From the NCBI RefSeq assembly GCF_004684805.1, contig NZ_SRID01000031.1, positions 1-32,587 on the forward strand: a stretch of 32,587 nt of DNA, written 5' to 3'. Source of the DNA: Streptomyces palmae. GTDB taxonomy: Bacteria; Actinomycetota; Actinomycetes; Streptomycetales; Streptomycetaceae. This document shows, in pieces, positions 15,084 through 23,174 of the stretch (position 1 is its first letter; each line of letters starts with the position of its first letter). A program made the position numbers and the translations under genes. Below the pieces are notes generated by a model. It worked only from the letters and a program-made list of their open reading frames with translations. It did not search any database and was not told the origin of the DNA.

Positions 15084-16109
15084 ATGCGCATCGGAGTCCT
15101 CACCGCCGGGGGCGACTGCCCCGGCCTCAACGCCGTGATCCGGTCCGTCGTGCACCGGGCGGTGGCGGGCTACGGCGACGAGGTCATCGGCTTCGAGGAC
15201 GGCTTCCGCGGCCTGCTGGAGGGCCGCCACCGCAAGCTGGACCTGGACGCGGTCAGCGGCATCCTGGCCCGCGGCGGCACCATCCTCGGCTCCTCCCGGC
15301 TGGAGCGCGCCAAGCTGCGCGAGGCCTGCGAGCAGTCCAAGGAACTGGCCCGCGACTACGGCATCGACGTGCTGGTCCCGATCGGCGGCGAGGGCACCCT
15401 GACCGCCGCCCGGATGCTCGCCGACTCCGGCCTGCCGGTGGTCGGCGTCCCCAAGACCATCGACAACGACATCTCCTCCACCGACCGCACCTTCGGCTTC
15501 GACACCGCCGTGGGCGTGGCCACCGAGGCCATGGACCGGCTCAAGACCACCGCGGAGTCGCACCAGCGGGTGATGGTGGTCGAGGTCATGGGGCGGCACG
15601 CGGGCTGGATCGCGCTGGAGTCCGGTATGGCGGCCGGCGCGCACGGCATCTGCCTGCCGGAGCGGCCGTTCGAGGTGGACGACCTGGTGGCGATGGTCGA
15701 GGAGCGGTTCGCGCGCGGCAAGAAGTTCGCGGTGATCTGCGTCGCCGAGGGCGCCCACCCGGCCGAGGGCTCGATGGACTACCAGAAGGGCGAGATCGAC
15801 CTGTACGGCCACGAGCGCTTCGCCGGCATCGGCAACCGGCTGGCGATCGAGTTGGAGCGCCGCCTGGGCAAGGAGGCCCGCCCGGTGATCCTCGGCCATG
15901 TGCAGCGCGGCGGCACGCCCACCGCCTACGACCGGGTGCTGGCCACCCGCTTCGGCCTGCACGCGGTGGACGCCGCGCACCGCGGTGACTTCGGCATGAT
16001 GACCGCGCTGCGCGGCACCAGGATCGTCATGGTGCCGATCGCGGAGGCGGTGACGGTCCTCAAGACCGTTCCGGTCGACCGGATGGACGAGGCAGAGTCG
16101 GTCTTCTGA
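15084..16109 (+). CDS. pfkA: ATP-dependent 6-phosphofructokinase
   Basis: Phosphorylates fructose 6-phosphate to the 1,6-bisphosphate, the committed glycolytic step. 341 residues, the usual length. Motifs: TAGGDCPGLNAVIR at the N-terminus, IGGEGTL at 100-106, PKTIDNDISSTD at 123-134 with the catalytic aspartates, VVEVMGRHAGW, and GHVQRGGTPTAYDR. Gly104 indicates ATP rather than pyrophosphate as donor; Lys124 is found both in PPi enzymes and in the actinobacterial ATP-dependent group, so the pair Gly104/Lys124 places it with S. coelicolor PfkA-type enzymes (family knowledge). The ATG has AGGAG about ten bases upstream. It is divergent from pta and ends before a TTCG-type hairpin. Confidence 0.96.
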   Translation: MRIGVLTAGGDCPGLNAVIRSVVHRAVAGYGDEVIGFEDGFRGLLEGRHRKLDLDAVSGILARGGTILGSSRLERAKLREACEQSKELARDYGIDVLVPIGGEGTLTAARMLADSGLPVVGVPKTIDNDISSTDRTFGFDTAVGVATEAMDRLKTTAESHQRVMVVEVMGRHAGWIALESGMAAGAHGICLPERPFEVDDLVAMVEERFARGKKFAVICVAEGAHPAEGSMDYQKGEIDLYGHERFAGIGNRLAIELERRLGKEARPVILGHVQRGGTPTAYDRVLATRFGLHAVDAAHRGDFGMMTALRGTRIVMVPIAEAVTVLKTVPVDRMDEAESVF

Positions 16110-16458
16110 CCGGCGGTCCGCTCTCCCCGGGCGGTCGCCGGCGCGGGGGTCCGGCGGGGGCACGACCGCGGGCCCGTACGGCGCCGGGGGCATGGCCGCG
16201 GCCCGTACGGCACGCTGCCCGGAGACGGTCGCCCGCCCGCCCCGGGACACGGGTTCGCCCCGTGTCCTCCGCGACTCCCCGCGGCGGTGGGCAGACCACC
16301 GCGCCCCTCCAGGGCCCCTTCGCGGGCGAGGGCCACACGCTCCGAACCTTGGAGATACCACCATGCCCACCACACCGCCGAGTTCGTACGAACGTGCGGC
16401 TCTGGTGTAGCCTCCTGCGCCTGATCATGGCCTGAACTACAGGGTGATGGGAGGCGGG
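16110..16458. other. Intergenic region between pfkA and the eight-cysteine protein operon
   Basis: No credible gene. It contains the terminator at 16245-16267. Short frames here use atypical codons and have no ribosome binding site. The last 80 bases are less GC-rich and probably hold the promoter of the next gene, but no clear boxes were assigned. Confidence 0.55.
16245..16267 (+). terminator. Terminator downstream of pfkA
   Basis: GGACACGGG, loop TTCGC, CCCGTGTCC: a perfect 9-bp stem with a short loop, 135 bases after the pfkA stop. Confidence 0.65.
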
Positions 16459-17742
16459 ATGCGGCGGTTCTGGGCCCGTCGTTGGCTGCGGTATACGTCT
16501 TTATCGGCGCTTGTCGGGGCGATCGTGGTGGTTGCCGGAGCGCTGTGGGGGCAGGAGGACACGGCCGACCATCTGGCCGATAACCGCAGTCAGTTGGCTC
16601 GCTCCTGCAAGGGCTCACTGCCCTACCAGGACCTGCGGGCGGTGGTGCCCGGCGACCGCGAGGGCCGGCTGTACGAATACGGCACCATGCTCACCCCCGG
16701 TCAGCAGAGCCGGTCGCTGCTGCACTGCTCGGTCGACTGGGGCGAGGGACGCCGCATCATGGTGCGCGCCGTGGCGCTGGTCTCCGACGTCCCGCAACGC
16801 GTACGGGCCGAGGAACTGCTCGACGTGGGCGCCCAGGGCACCTACGCGGCCCCCGGCATCACCGGCCAGTACCAGCCGAGGAGCGGCGCCTGGTTGGTCA
16901 CCGAATGCGTCAACGGGCTGAGCGGACGGGCGCGTTCCAGCACCGACCTTTATGTCTCCGCCACCGTCGACCGGGGCGCCGGGCACCGCAAGGGACCCTC
17001 CGACGCCCTCGCCGCCTTCCGCACCGCGGTGGAGGTCGCCAACGCCGTCAGTCTCGGGCAGCAGTGCGGTGGCACCCCCCTGCACCGGCCCGAGAGGGTG
17101 GTGCCCGTCGCGAAGTCCTCCGACGGCCCGAAGCCGGCCGGCGGACGGCGGACCCCCTGCGACTGGCTCGGCCCGCGCACGGTGCCCGGGCTGCGCGGCA
17201 GCTGGGCCTCCGCCGGAGACCAGCAGGGATCCCCGCTGGTCAACGGCTGCCGCGGCACCCTCACCGCGCCGACCGGTGGACCGCGCGCCCCCCGGCCCTG
17301 GCAGGTGACCGAGGCCGACGCGGTCAGCTGGTCCGGGACGCTGGCCCGCACCGCCTACCACGCCTACCAGGACGGCGGGCTGGTGCCCGGCTGGGGCCGC
17401 GATCCGGACGAGGCGCGCGGCGGCGCGGGCGGCGGGGCCGGTGTGCCCGCGCAGGGGCAGGCCGGGGAGACCCGCATCCCCTCCTACGCCGACGATCCGC
17501 GCCTGGCCCTGTGGGCCCGCTCGGTGTGCGACCGCGGACCCACCTACCACCGGGTCTCGGTGGCACCCCGCGTCGAGTTCGCGGGCGGCGACGAGGCCGT
17601 GCTCGCCGCGCCGGAGCGGCAGCGCCTGTCCACCACCGCCCGCGCCCTGCTGGACGCCTATCTGTCCGCACCGGGCGGCTGGCCGCGGGCCCAGCACTGC
17701 CATGACACCACCGTGCTCGGGGAGGCCGAGGAATGGCACTGA
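16459..17742 (+). CDS. Membrane-anchored protein with two four-cysteine modules; TTA codon
   Basis: Not recognised as a named family. 427 residues: a basic N-terminus, one hydrophobic segment (SLSALVGAIVVVAGALWG, about 14-31), then an exported region with exactly eight cysteines. These fall into two similar halves of four. The first half opens SCKGSLPYQDL and closes with the helix DALAAFRTAVEVANAVS before QQCGG; the second has TPCDWLG, NGCRGTL and RSVCDRG and closes with a helix before QHCHD. A Gly/Ala-rich stretch near residue 325 is probably a loop. The ATG at 16459 is chosen for GGGAGG four bases upstream. Leu15 is encoded by TTA (16501-16503), so translation should depend on the bldA tRNA. 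It overlaps the next gene by ten bases. Confidence 0.8.
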   Translation: MRRFWARRWLRYTSLSALVGAIVVVAGALWGQEDTADHLADNRSQLARSCKGSLPYQDLRAVVPGDREGRLYEYGTMLTPGQQSRSLLHCSVDWGEGRRIMVRAVALVSDVPQRVRAEELLDVGAQGTYAAPGITGQYQPRSGAWLVTECVNGLSGRARSSTDLYVSATVDRGAGHRKGPSDALAAFRTAVEVANAVSLGQQCGGTPLHRPERVVPVAKSSDGPKPAGGRRTPCDWLGPRTVPGLRGSWASAGDQQGSPLVNGCRGTLTAPTGGPRAPRPWQVTEADAVSWSGTLARTAYHAYQDGGLVPGWGRDPDEARGGAGGGAGVPAQGQAGETRIPSYADDPRLALWARSVCDRGPTYHRVSVAPRVEFAGGDEAVLAAPERQRLSTTARALLDAYLSAPGGWPRAQHCHDTTVLGEAEEWH

Positions 17743-18848
17743 CGATGACCCGGCGCCGCTGGCAGGGCGCCGCCGCCCTCGCGGTGGCGGCGGCCGGGGT
17801 GGCCGGCGCGCTGGTCTGGCTGACCGGTGGTGGGCCGACACTGGACGAGGCATGCGCCGGCACCCTCGCCGCGGACGAGATCGACGGCCTGCTCGGGGAC
17901 GGCGACCGCAGCGTCGGCAGCGAGCAGCGCGGCTCCTTCGGCAACCGGCGCGGCAACTCGCTGGAGGTGCGCTGCCAGGCCCGGGCCGGCGGCGGCCGGG
18001 TGGCGGTCACCATCAAGGGGACGCCGCGCCCGGAGCGCGAGCACGGCCGCGGCAGCCTCTACACCGAGGAACTCGGCGGCGCGGTGCTGCCGGTGCCGGT
18101 CGGTCAGGGCTGGTCGGGCACCTTCGCGACCCCCAAGGAGAACGACGACAGCCAGGCGATCGCCACCGTGTTCCTGGACTGCGCCCGCGACCAGGGCGGC
18201 CTGGTGGTGACCGTGGAGACCAGCCTGCCCCGCGCCGACGCCCAGCGGCCGGACCCCCGCACGGTGGACGACCCGGCGACCCGGCGGGCGATCGTCCGCG
18301 CCGCCACCGCCACCGCGGCCAACGCCGACCGGCACTGGGACTGCGGAGCCAGGCTCGGCGGGCCGGTGCGCGAGGTGGACCTGCCGGTCCGCGCCGAGGA
18401 GTACGAGCCGCTGCTGGGCACCGACGGCACCTGCCGGGGCGTCCCGCCCGCCGCCCGGCTGTCCATCTCCACCGCCTGGGAGACCGCGCCCGGCGGGCTG
18501 CACGAGGAGTGCGCGCTGGGCACCCGCGGCGGCGCGCCCCGCTTCTGGCTGGAGGGCTACTACGGTCCGTACGCCGAGGAGGTCCGGGCCCAGTACGCGC
18601 GGGACTTCGACTACGAGAACGTCACCCCCGACGACAAGCCCAGCGGCCGACTGGGGCAGAGCGCCTACTGGGCCAGCGCCGAGTGCCCGGGCGCCGGCGA
18701 ACCCGCGCTCTACATGATCGAGCCGGAGGGCACCGACCGGCAGTCCCGCCCGCTGGACCTGGCCTACGAGCGGAACGCGCTGCGGGCCTTCGCCGAACGC
18801 TCGGCCAAGGCCCATGGCTGCCGCCCGCCCACCCTGCCGCGCGGTTGA
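17733..18848 (+). CDS. Membrane-anchored protein with two four-cysteine modules (paralogue of preceding gene)
   Basis: Not recognised as a named family. 371 residues: a short basic N-terminus, one hydrophobic segment (AALAVAAAGVAGALVWL, about 14-30), then an exported region with exactly eight cysteines in the same order as in the gene upstream. It opens EACAGTLAADEIDGLLG, comparable with SCKGSLPYQDLRAVV there, and the halves end with Ala-rich helices before HWDCGARL and AHGCRPPT. No enzyme motif or lipobox was seen, so it is probably a signal-anchored extracytoplasmic protein with up to four disulfides. It overlaps the preceding gene by ten bases, so translation is likely coupled and indirectly bldA-dependent. 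Confidence 0.8.
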   Translation: MALTMTRRRWQGAAALAVAAAGVAGALVWLTGGGPTLDEACAGTLAADEIDGLLGDGDRSVGSEQRGSFGNRRGNSLEVRCQARAGGGRVAVTIKGTPRPEREHGRGSLYTEELGGAVLPVPVGQGWSGTFATPKENDDSQAIATVFLDCARDQGGLVVTVETSLPRADAQRPDPRTVDDPATRRAIVRAATATAANADRHWDCGARLGGPVREVDLPVRAEEYEPLLGTDGTCRGVPPAARLSISTAWETAPGGLHEECALGTRGGAPRFWLEGYYGPYAEEVRAQYARDFDYENVTPDDKPSGRLGQSAYWASAECPGAGEPALYMIEPEGTDRQSRPLDLAYERNALRAFAERSAKAHGCRPPTLPRG

Positions 18849-18850
18849 GC

Positions 18851-18877
18851 GCGGGCCCGGCCGAGCGTCGGGCCCGC
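18851..18877 (+). terminator. Terminator after the eight-cysteine protein operon
   Basis: GCGGGCCCG, 9-nt loop, CGGGCCCGC: a perfect 9-bp stem two bases after the stop codon. Confidence 0.7.
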
Positions 18878-18893
18878 CACCAGGGGGCGAGGG

Positions 18894-19008
18894 GTCTCGG
18901 GCACCTCAGCACTCAGGTACCTCAGGCACTCAGGTGCCTCGGGTGCATCAAGCACCTCAGGTACATCAAGAACCTCAGACACTCAAGGACCTCGGGTACC
19001 TCAGGTGC
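18894..19008. repeat. Short degenerate tandem repeat, unit about TACCTCAGG
   Basis: About 12 units of eight or nine bases (for example TACCTCAGG, CACTCAGG, TGCCTCGGG, TGCATCAAG). It fills the space between the convergent operon and the XRE gene and contains the XRE stop codon (TCA at 19001-19003 on the plus strand). Confidence 0.85.
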
Positions 19009-19693
19009 CGACCCGCTCCCAGAAGTGCTCCACGATCCGCTCCAGGAACTCCTTGGCGTCGGCGGCCGCGCTGTCCGACACGGCCCCCCGGGTGAGGGTG
19101 GCCGCCATCCGCGCCTGGTAGTCCGCGTGCAGGGACTTCAGCGCCTGCTCCAGCCGCGGGCGCGGCAGCGGCACCAGCTTGGCGACCTTCTTCAGATACG
19201 CCTGCCAGCGGGTCTCCACCGCGGAGACCAGCAGTCTGGCCAGCGCCGCGTCCCGGCCGGTGACCTGGAAGAAGGCGCGCAGCGGGAGGTTGAGCACCTC
19301 GGCCAGCTTGGTGGCCTGGTTCTCGTTCCCCTTCCACTGCCCGGACTGCTCCATCTGTTCGTAGGCATGCGGATCCATGCCGATGCGCATCGCCACGTCG
19401 ACGGGTGCCAGGCCCTGGGCGACACGGTGCTCGCGCAGGGTGCTCGGCGCGCCCAGCAGATCACCGGGGGAGCACCACAGGGCTCCGGCGAGGGCGACCA
19501 GCTCCCCCTCGGTGGGGAACGCCTCGCCCAGTTCCCACGCGGCGACCATCGCCGGCGGAACCTGGAGGCCGTACGCGGCGTGGATACCGTAGGAGACATG
19601 CGCGTGCGTCATGCCCAGCGCCTCGCGCAACTGACGAGCGGCGTTGGGATCAAACGACGGGTTTCGGGAGTCAGCCGTATGGGACGGGTGCAC
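19001..19693 (-). CDS. XRE-type helix-turn-helix DNA-binding protein
   Basis: A 230-residue regulator. Two regions resemble XRE/Cro helix-turn-helix domains: about residues 16-72 (RQLREALGMTHAHVSYGIHA, then PPAMVAAWELGEAFPTEGEL) and about 85-145 (LREHRVAQGLAPVDVAMRIG, then EQMEQSGQWKGNENQATKLA). The C-terminal 85 residues are helical and charged, perhaps for oligomerisation. The start is uncertain: GTG at 19693 gives the longest sensible protein but has no Shine-Dalgarno. The stop codon lies within the short tandem repeat downstream, so the last residues may vary among strains. Targets and ligand are unknown. It is convergent with the eight-cysteine operon. Confidence 0.85.
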   Translation of the reverse strand: MHPSHTADSRNPSFDPNAARQLREALGMTHAHVSYGIHAAYGLQVPPAMVAAWELGEAFPTEGELVALAGALWCSPGDLLGAPSTLREHRVAQGLAPVDVAMRIGMDPHAYEQMEQSGQWKGNENQATKLAEVLNLPLRAFFQVTGRDAALARLLVSAVETRWQAYLKKVAKLVPLPRPRLEQALKSLHADYQARMAATLTRGAVSDSAAADAKEFLERIVEHFWERVGT

Positions 19694-19786
19694 AAGCGAA
19701 CCGTAGCGGCAGTTCCGTACGATTGCATGAGCAGACTATGAATCGACATGACCCTGCCACCGAATAGTGATCAGGCGGAAGCGGAT

Positions 19787-20704
19787 TCACCCCTTCACGG
19801 CTCCGGTCAGCGCGAATCCGCCGCCAAGTCGCCTGGCGATCATGACGTAGAGAAGAACCACCGGTGTCGAGTAGAGGACGGAGAACGCGGCGAGCTGGCC
19901 ATACGCGATCGAACCGTAGTTTCCGAAGAACGTGAAGATGCTGACGGACGCGGGAAGTTGATCGGGTGACAGGAGCAACATGAAGGGGACAAAGAAGTTT
20001 CCCCACATCATGATGAAACTGTAGACCGTCACCACCGCGAAACCCGGGCCCATCAGCGGCAGGATGACGCGAACCAGCGTCTGCCACCAGGACGCGCCGT
20101 CCGTCCAGGCCGCCTCCTCCAGGCTCACCGGCACCCCGTCCATGAAGTTCTTCATCAGCCAGACGGCGAACGGAAGCTGCGCCGCGGCCAGGAACAGCGC
20201 GGTTCCGTACAGGGTGTCGATCAACTCGGTCTGGACGAAGAGACCGTAGACCGGCACCATCACGGCCGTGATCGGCAGACAGGTGGTGAACAGGATCGTC
20301 AGCAGATACGGACGCACCAGCCGGGACCGGAACCGGGACAGCGGGTAGGCGGCCAGCGCGGCGCACACCACGGTGACCGCGGACGCTCCGCCGCACAGCA
20401 GCAGGCTGTTGAGCATCGGGGTGAAGGTGATCTCGTCGGTCCACACCGCGGAGAAGTTGTCCAGCGTCGGGGAGTGCGGCGCGGCCACCCGCAGCGTGGC
20501 CCGGTCGTCCAGCGAGGCGAACACCAGCCACAGCAGCGGCAGGACGAAGGCCGCGGTGACGGTCAGCAGGGCGGCGTCGGCGGCCAGCCGGTGGCGGTCG
20601 GCCCGGGACCGGCGGCGGCCCACGGGACGCGGACGCCGGTGGCGGCCGGTGGGCGCCGCGCCGCGATGGCGGTCGGCGCGGTTCGCACCCTTGTGCCGGC
20701 GCAT
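19787..20704 (-). CDS. Carbohydrate ABC transporter permease (MalG-like)
   Basis: Inner permease of a sugar importer. 305 residues: a basic N-terminal tail of about 45 residues, then six hydrophobic segments starting at ALLTVTAAFVLPLLWLVFAS. The EAA loop that contacts the ATPase is visible as EEAAWTDGASWWQTLVRVIL with LPLMGPG after it. The ATG overlaps the last base of the upstream permease stop codon (TGATG), and GGAGG lies four bases before it, so it is co-translated. Last gene of the three-gene operon. No ATPase gene is present; in Streptomyces such importers are usually energised by the shared ATPase MsiK (family knowledge). Confidence 0.93.
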   Translation of the reverse strand: MRRHKGANRADRHRGAAPTGRHRRPRPVGRRRSRADRHRLAADAALLTVTAAFVLPLLWLVFASLDDRATLRVAAPHSPTLDNFSAVWTDEITFTPMLNSLLLCGGASAVTVVCAALAAYPLSRFRSRLVRPYLLTILFTTCLPITAVMVPVYGLFVQTELIDTLYGTALFLAAAQLPFAVWLMKNFMDGVPVSLEEAAWTDGASWWQTLVRVILPLMGPGFAVVTVYSFIMMWGNFFVPFMLLLSPDQLPASVSIFTFFGNYGSIAYGQLAAFSVLYSTPVVLLYVMIARRLGGGFALTGAVKG

Positions 20705-21621
20705 CACACCTCCTCCCGCATCAGCCGCAGGAAGACCACCGAGAACAGCGCTCCCACCAGCAGCAGGAGCAGGGCCACCGCGGTGCCGTAGCCGATCAGG
20801 GCCTTGAGGAACGCCTGGTCGTACATGTACACCGGCAGGGTCTCGCTGCGATGGCCCGGCCCGCCCCGGGTCATGGCCCAGATCAGCCCGAACACCGAGA
20901 GCGTCTGCAGGGTGTTGAGCATCAGGTTGGTGCCGATGGAGCGGCGGATCATCGGCAGCGTGACATGCCACAGCCGGCGCAGCCCGCCCGCCCCGTCCAC
21001 CTCGGCCGCCTCGGTGATCTCCTGCGGGATCTCGGCGAGCGCGGCCGAGTAGACCAGCATGGAGAACGCGGTGCCGCGCCACACGTTGGCGAAGGAGACG
21101 GCCAGGATGGGCAGGGTGTAGAGCCAGTTCTGGGAGGGCAGCCGCAGCCAGTCCAGGACCGCGTTCAAGGTGCCCTCGCGGCGGAAGAAGGCGTACAGCA
21201 GAAAGCCCGCCACGATCTCCGGCACCACCCAGGCGGCGACGACCACCCCGCCGGTCAGGGTCCGCACCGGCCGGGAGGCCCGCCGCATCAGCACGGCCAG
21301 CGCCAGCCCCAGGGTGTTCTGGCCGACGATCGAGGAGAGCAGGGTGAAGACCAGGGTGAGCACCACGGCGTTGCGGAAGTCGGCGTCGCCCAGGGCCTGG
21401 GTGAAGTTGTCCAGGCCCACGAAGTGGGTGTCCGGGGACCCGGTCAACTGCATGTCGGTGAACGCCATGTAGCAGCAGTAGGCGATGGGGCCACCGAGGA
21501 AGAGGACCATCAGCACGGTGGCCGGGGCCAGCGGCAGCCAGCGCAGCGGCCGGCGGCGCGGGGCGGTACGGACCCGGAGCCGGGGGCGCGGCGCCGGCTC
21601 CGTACGGGTGGCGGCGGCCAT
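20704..21621 (-). CDS. Carbohydrate ABC transporter permease (MalF-like)
   Basis: The second permease of the importer. 305 residues with six hydrophobic segments after a basic Arg/Pro-rich N-terminus; the first is LPLAPATVLMVLFLGGPIAY. The EAA loop reads TEAAEVDGAGGLRRLWHVTL followed by PM. The ATG shares its A with the stop codon of the binding-protein gene (TGATG), so the three genes are translationally chained. Similarity to the MalF/UgpA group suggests an oligosaccharide or sugar-derivative substrate, but the permease does not reveal which one. Confidence 0.93.
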   Translation of the reverse strand: MAAATRTEPAPRPRLRVRTAPRRRPLRWLPLAPATVLMVLFLGGPIAYCCYMAFTDMQLTGSPDTHFVGLDNFTQALGDADFRNAVVLTLVFTLLSSIVGQNTLGLALAVLMRRASRPVRTLTGGVVVAAWVVPEIVAGFLLYAFFRREGTLNAVLDWLRLPSQNWLYTLPILAVSFANVWRGTAFSMLVYSAALAEIPQEITEAAEVDGAGGLRRLWHVTLPMIRRSIGTNLMLNTLQTLSVFGLIWAMTRGGPGHRSETLPVYMYDQAFLKALIGYGTAVALLLLLVGALFSVVFLRLMREEV

Positions 21622-22976
21622 CAGCGCGACTTCAGTACGGCGCCGGGGGCGATCTCCTTCAGCTTGCCGCCGTAGGAGTCGGCGGCCTCGGCGGGGGTGG
21701 AGTCCCCGGTGGTCACCGCCTCCATGGCCTCCGCGAGAGCGGCGGACACCTGCGGATAGTCGGGTGTCGCCGGCCGGTAGTGGGTGTACCGGACCAGCCC
21801 GGTGAAGAAGGCGATGCCGGGCATCGCGGTGCGGTACCTCCGATCGGCCGCGACATCCTGGCGGACCGCGATCTGGGCGTTGACCACGTCCCAGCGGACA
21901 GCGTTGTCACGCGACTGGAGGGTCTCGATGAACTTCCAGGCCAGATCGGGCTTGTCGGACTTGGCGGTGATCGCCCAGGCCCAGCCGCCGGACATGCTGA
22001 CCCGGCCCGGTGGCTGGCCGTGCTGGGTGGGCATCGGGGCCTGGCCGAGCGTCGTGGACCACCGCGGCCAGGGGTGGCCTCCGGTGTCCAGCCAGTGCTG
22101 GCCGAGCCACGAGCCGTCCAGCGCGATCGCCAGCTTGCCGTCGGGCAGCCACTCGTTGGCCACCGCGGTGTTGGCGTTGGGGTTCAGCGCGTCGGAGACG
22201 TCCGGGCCCAGCTTCTCGGCGTAGACGGTGCGGACGAACCCCAGCGCGTCGCGCAGCCCTGCCCCGCCGGCCCGCCACTTCCGCGCCCGCGGGTCGTACA
22301 GCGGGTCCTGCCCGGTGCCGTACAGCAGCATCTCCAGGCCCTGCATCACCGAGGTCTCCCCGCCCGCCTTGCCGGTGAAGACGTTGATCGGCGTGACCCC
22401 GGGCACCTTCTCCTTGACAGTGCGGGCGGCGTCCAGCACCTCGTCCCAGTTCTTCGGCCGCCAGTCGGCGGGCAGCCCGGCGCGGGCGAAGATCTGCTTG
22501 TTGAACCACAGACCGCGGGTGTCGGTGCCGTCCGGGACGCCATAGGTCCGGCCGTCCTCGCCCCTGCCCGCGGCCTTCGCGGTGGGTGCGAACTGCCCCC
22601 AGGAATCCCAGGACTTCAGATATCCGTCCAGCGGCCGCAGATATCCGGCGGCGATATCCGAGCTGATCCGGAAGGTGTCCTCGTAGACCAGATCGGGCGC
22701 GGTCTTCGAGGACCGCATCATCTGCTGCACTTTGGCGGCGTAGTCGTTGTCGGCGGCCTGAATCGGAATCAGCTTGATCTTCTTGCCCGGATGGGCTTTC
22801 TCGAACTGCTTCTTCACGTCTTCCAGCAGACGGTCCTTGAAGCGGATCGCGTTGTCGGTACTCCGGTTGTAGACGACCTTGACGGTGTCCGGATCGTCAT
22901 CGGAACCACCGCACCCGGCCAGACCGGCGGTGGCGACGAGGGCTGCTGCGAGGATCAGTGGAGCGGTGGGGCGCAC
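21621..22976 (-). CDS. Extracellular solute-binding lipoprotein of a sugar ABC importer
   Basis: 451 residues, a family 1 solute-binding protein (MalE-like). The signal peptide ends in the lipobox LAGC with Cys22 as the lipidation site, followed by GGSDDDP. The mature protein shows the typical AADNDYAAKVQQMMRSSKTA, DLVYED, YGVPDGTDTRGLWFNKQIF and GLPADWRPKNWDE segments. It captures the sugar outside the membrane and delivers it to the two permeases downstream. The GTG start is fixed by AGGAGG four bases upstream. First gene of the operon; a perfect 12-bp palindrome (23009-23020) lies 33 bp before the start. The substrate is unknown, and no glycosidase lies beside it to hint at one. Confidence 0.93.
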   Translation of the reverse strand: MRPTAPLILAAALVATAGLAGCGGSDDDPDTVKVVYNRSTDNAIRFKDRLLEDVKKQFEKAHPGKKIKLIPIQAADNDYAAKVQQMMRSSKTAPDLVYEDTFRISSDIAAGYLRPLDGYLKSWDSWGQFAPTAKAAGRGEDGRTYGVPDGTDTRGLWFNKQIFARAGLPADWRPKNWDEVLDAARTVKEKVPGVTPINVFTGKAGGETSVMQGLEMLLYGTGQDPLYDPRARKWRAGGAGLRDALGFVRTVYAEKLGPDVSDALNPNANTAVANEWLPDGKLAIALDGSWLGQHWLDTGGHPWPRWSTTLGQAPMPTQHGQPPGRVSMSGGWAWAITAKSDKPDLAWKFIETLQSRDNAVRWDVVNAQIAVRQDVAADRRYRTAMPGIAFFTGLVRYTHYRPATPDYPQVSAALAEAMEAVTTGDSTPAEAADSYGGKLKEIAPGAVLKSR

Positions 22977-23008
22977 GACTCCTCCTAGCCTTCGGGGGGC
23001 TGCTCGGT

Positions 23009-23020
23009 GACCGTACGGTC
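23009..23020. promoter_or_regulatory. 12-bp palindrome upstream of the sugar-importer operon
   Basis: GACCGT|ACGGTC, perfectly symmetric, 33 bp before the GTG of the binding protein and downstream of an AT-rich stretch that could hold the promoter. A candidate operator only; it does not resemble the usual LacI-type half site. Confidence 0.4.
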
Positions 23021-23174
23021 GCGCTCAGTGAAAAATCAATCCCCGCGACGGTCCCCGTACGGGTGGTCGACGGGGCGCGGCACGTCCACCGTGACGCCGT
23101 GGCCTACCGCCGACGGGGGTGATCCGCGCCGGCGTTGCCGGGGAGCGAGGAGGGTGGGCCGATGCCCTGCCCGG

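Noticed and set aside
15084..16109. Pyrophosphate-dependent phosphofructokinase, suggested by Lys124
   Set aside because: The decisive position 104 is Gly (GGEGTL) rather than Asp, which indicates ATP as donor.
16192..16410. Small plus-strand ORF between pfkA and the eight-cysteine operon
   Set aside because: No ribosome binding site, Arg/Pro-rich translation, and it crosses a terminator hairpin.
18894..19008. CRISPR or iteron-type origin
   Set aside because: Units are only eight or nine bases and degenerate, without spacers; there is no replication initiator gene nearby.
17441..19741. Long plus-strand frame spanning both the eight-cysteine genes and the XRE region
   Set aside because: Its translation is Arg/Gly/Pro-rich in the manner of a shadow frame, and it runs through terminators and a tandem repeat.
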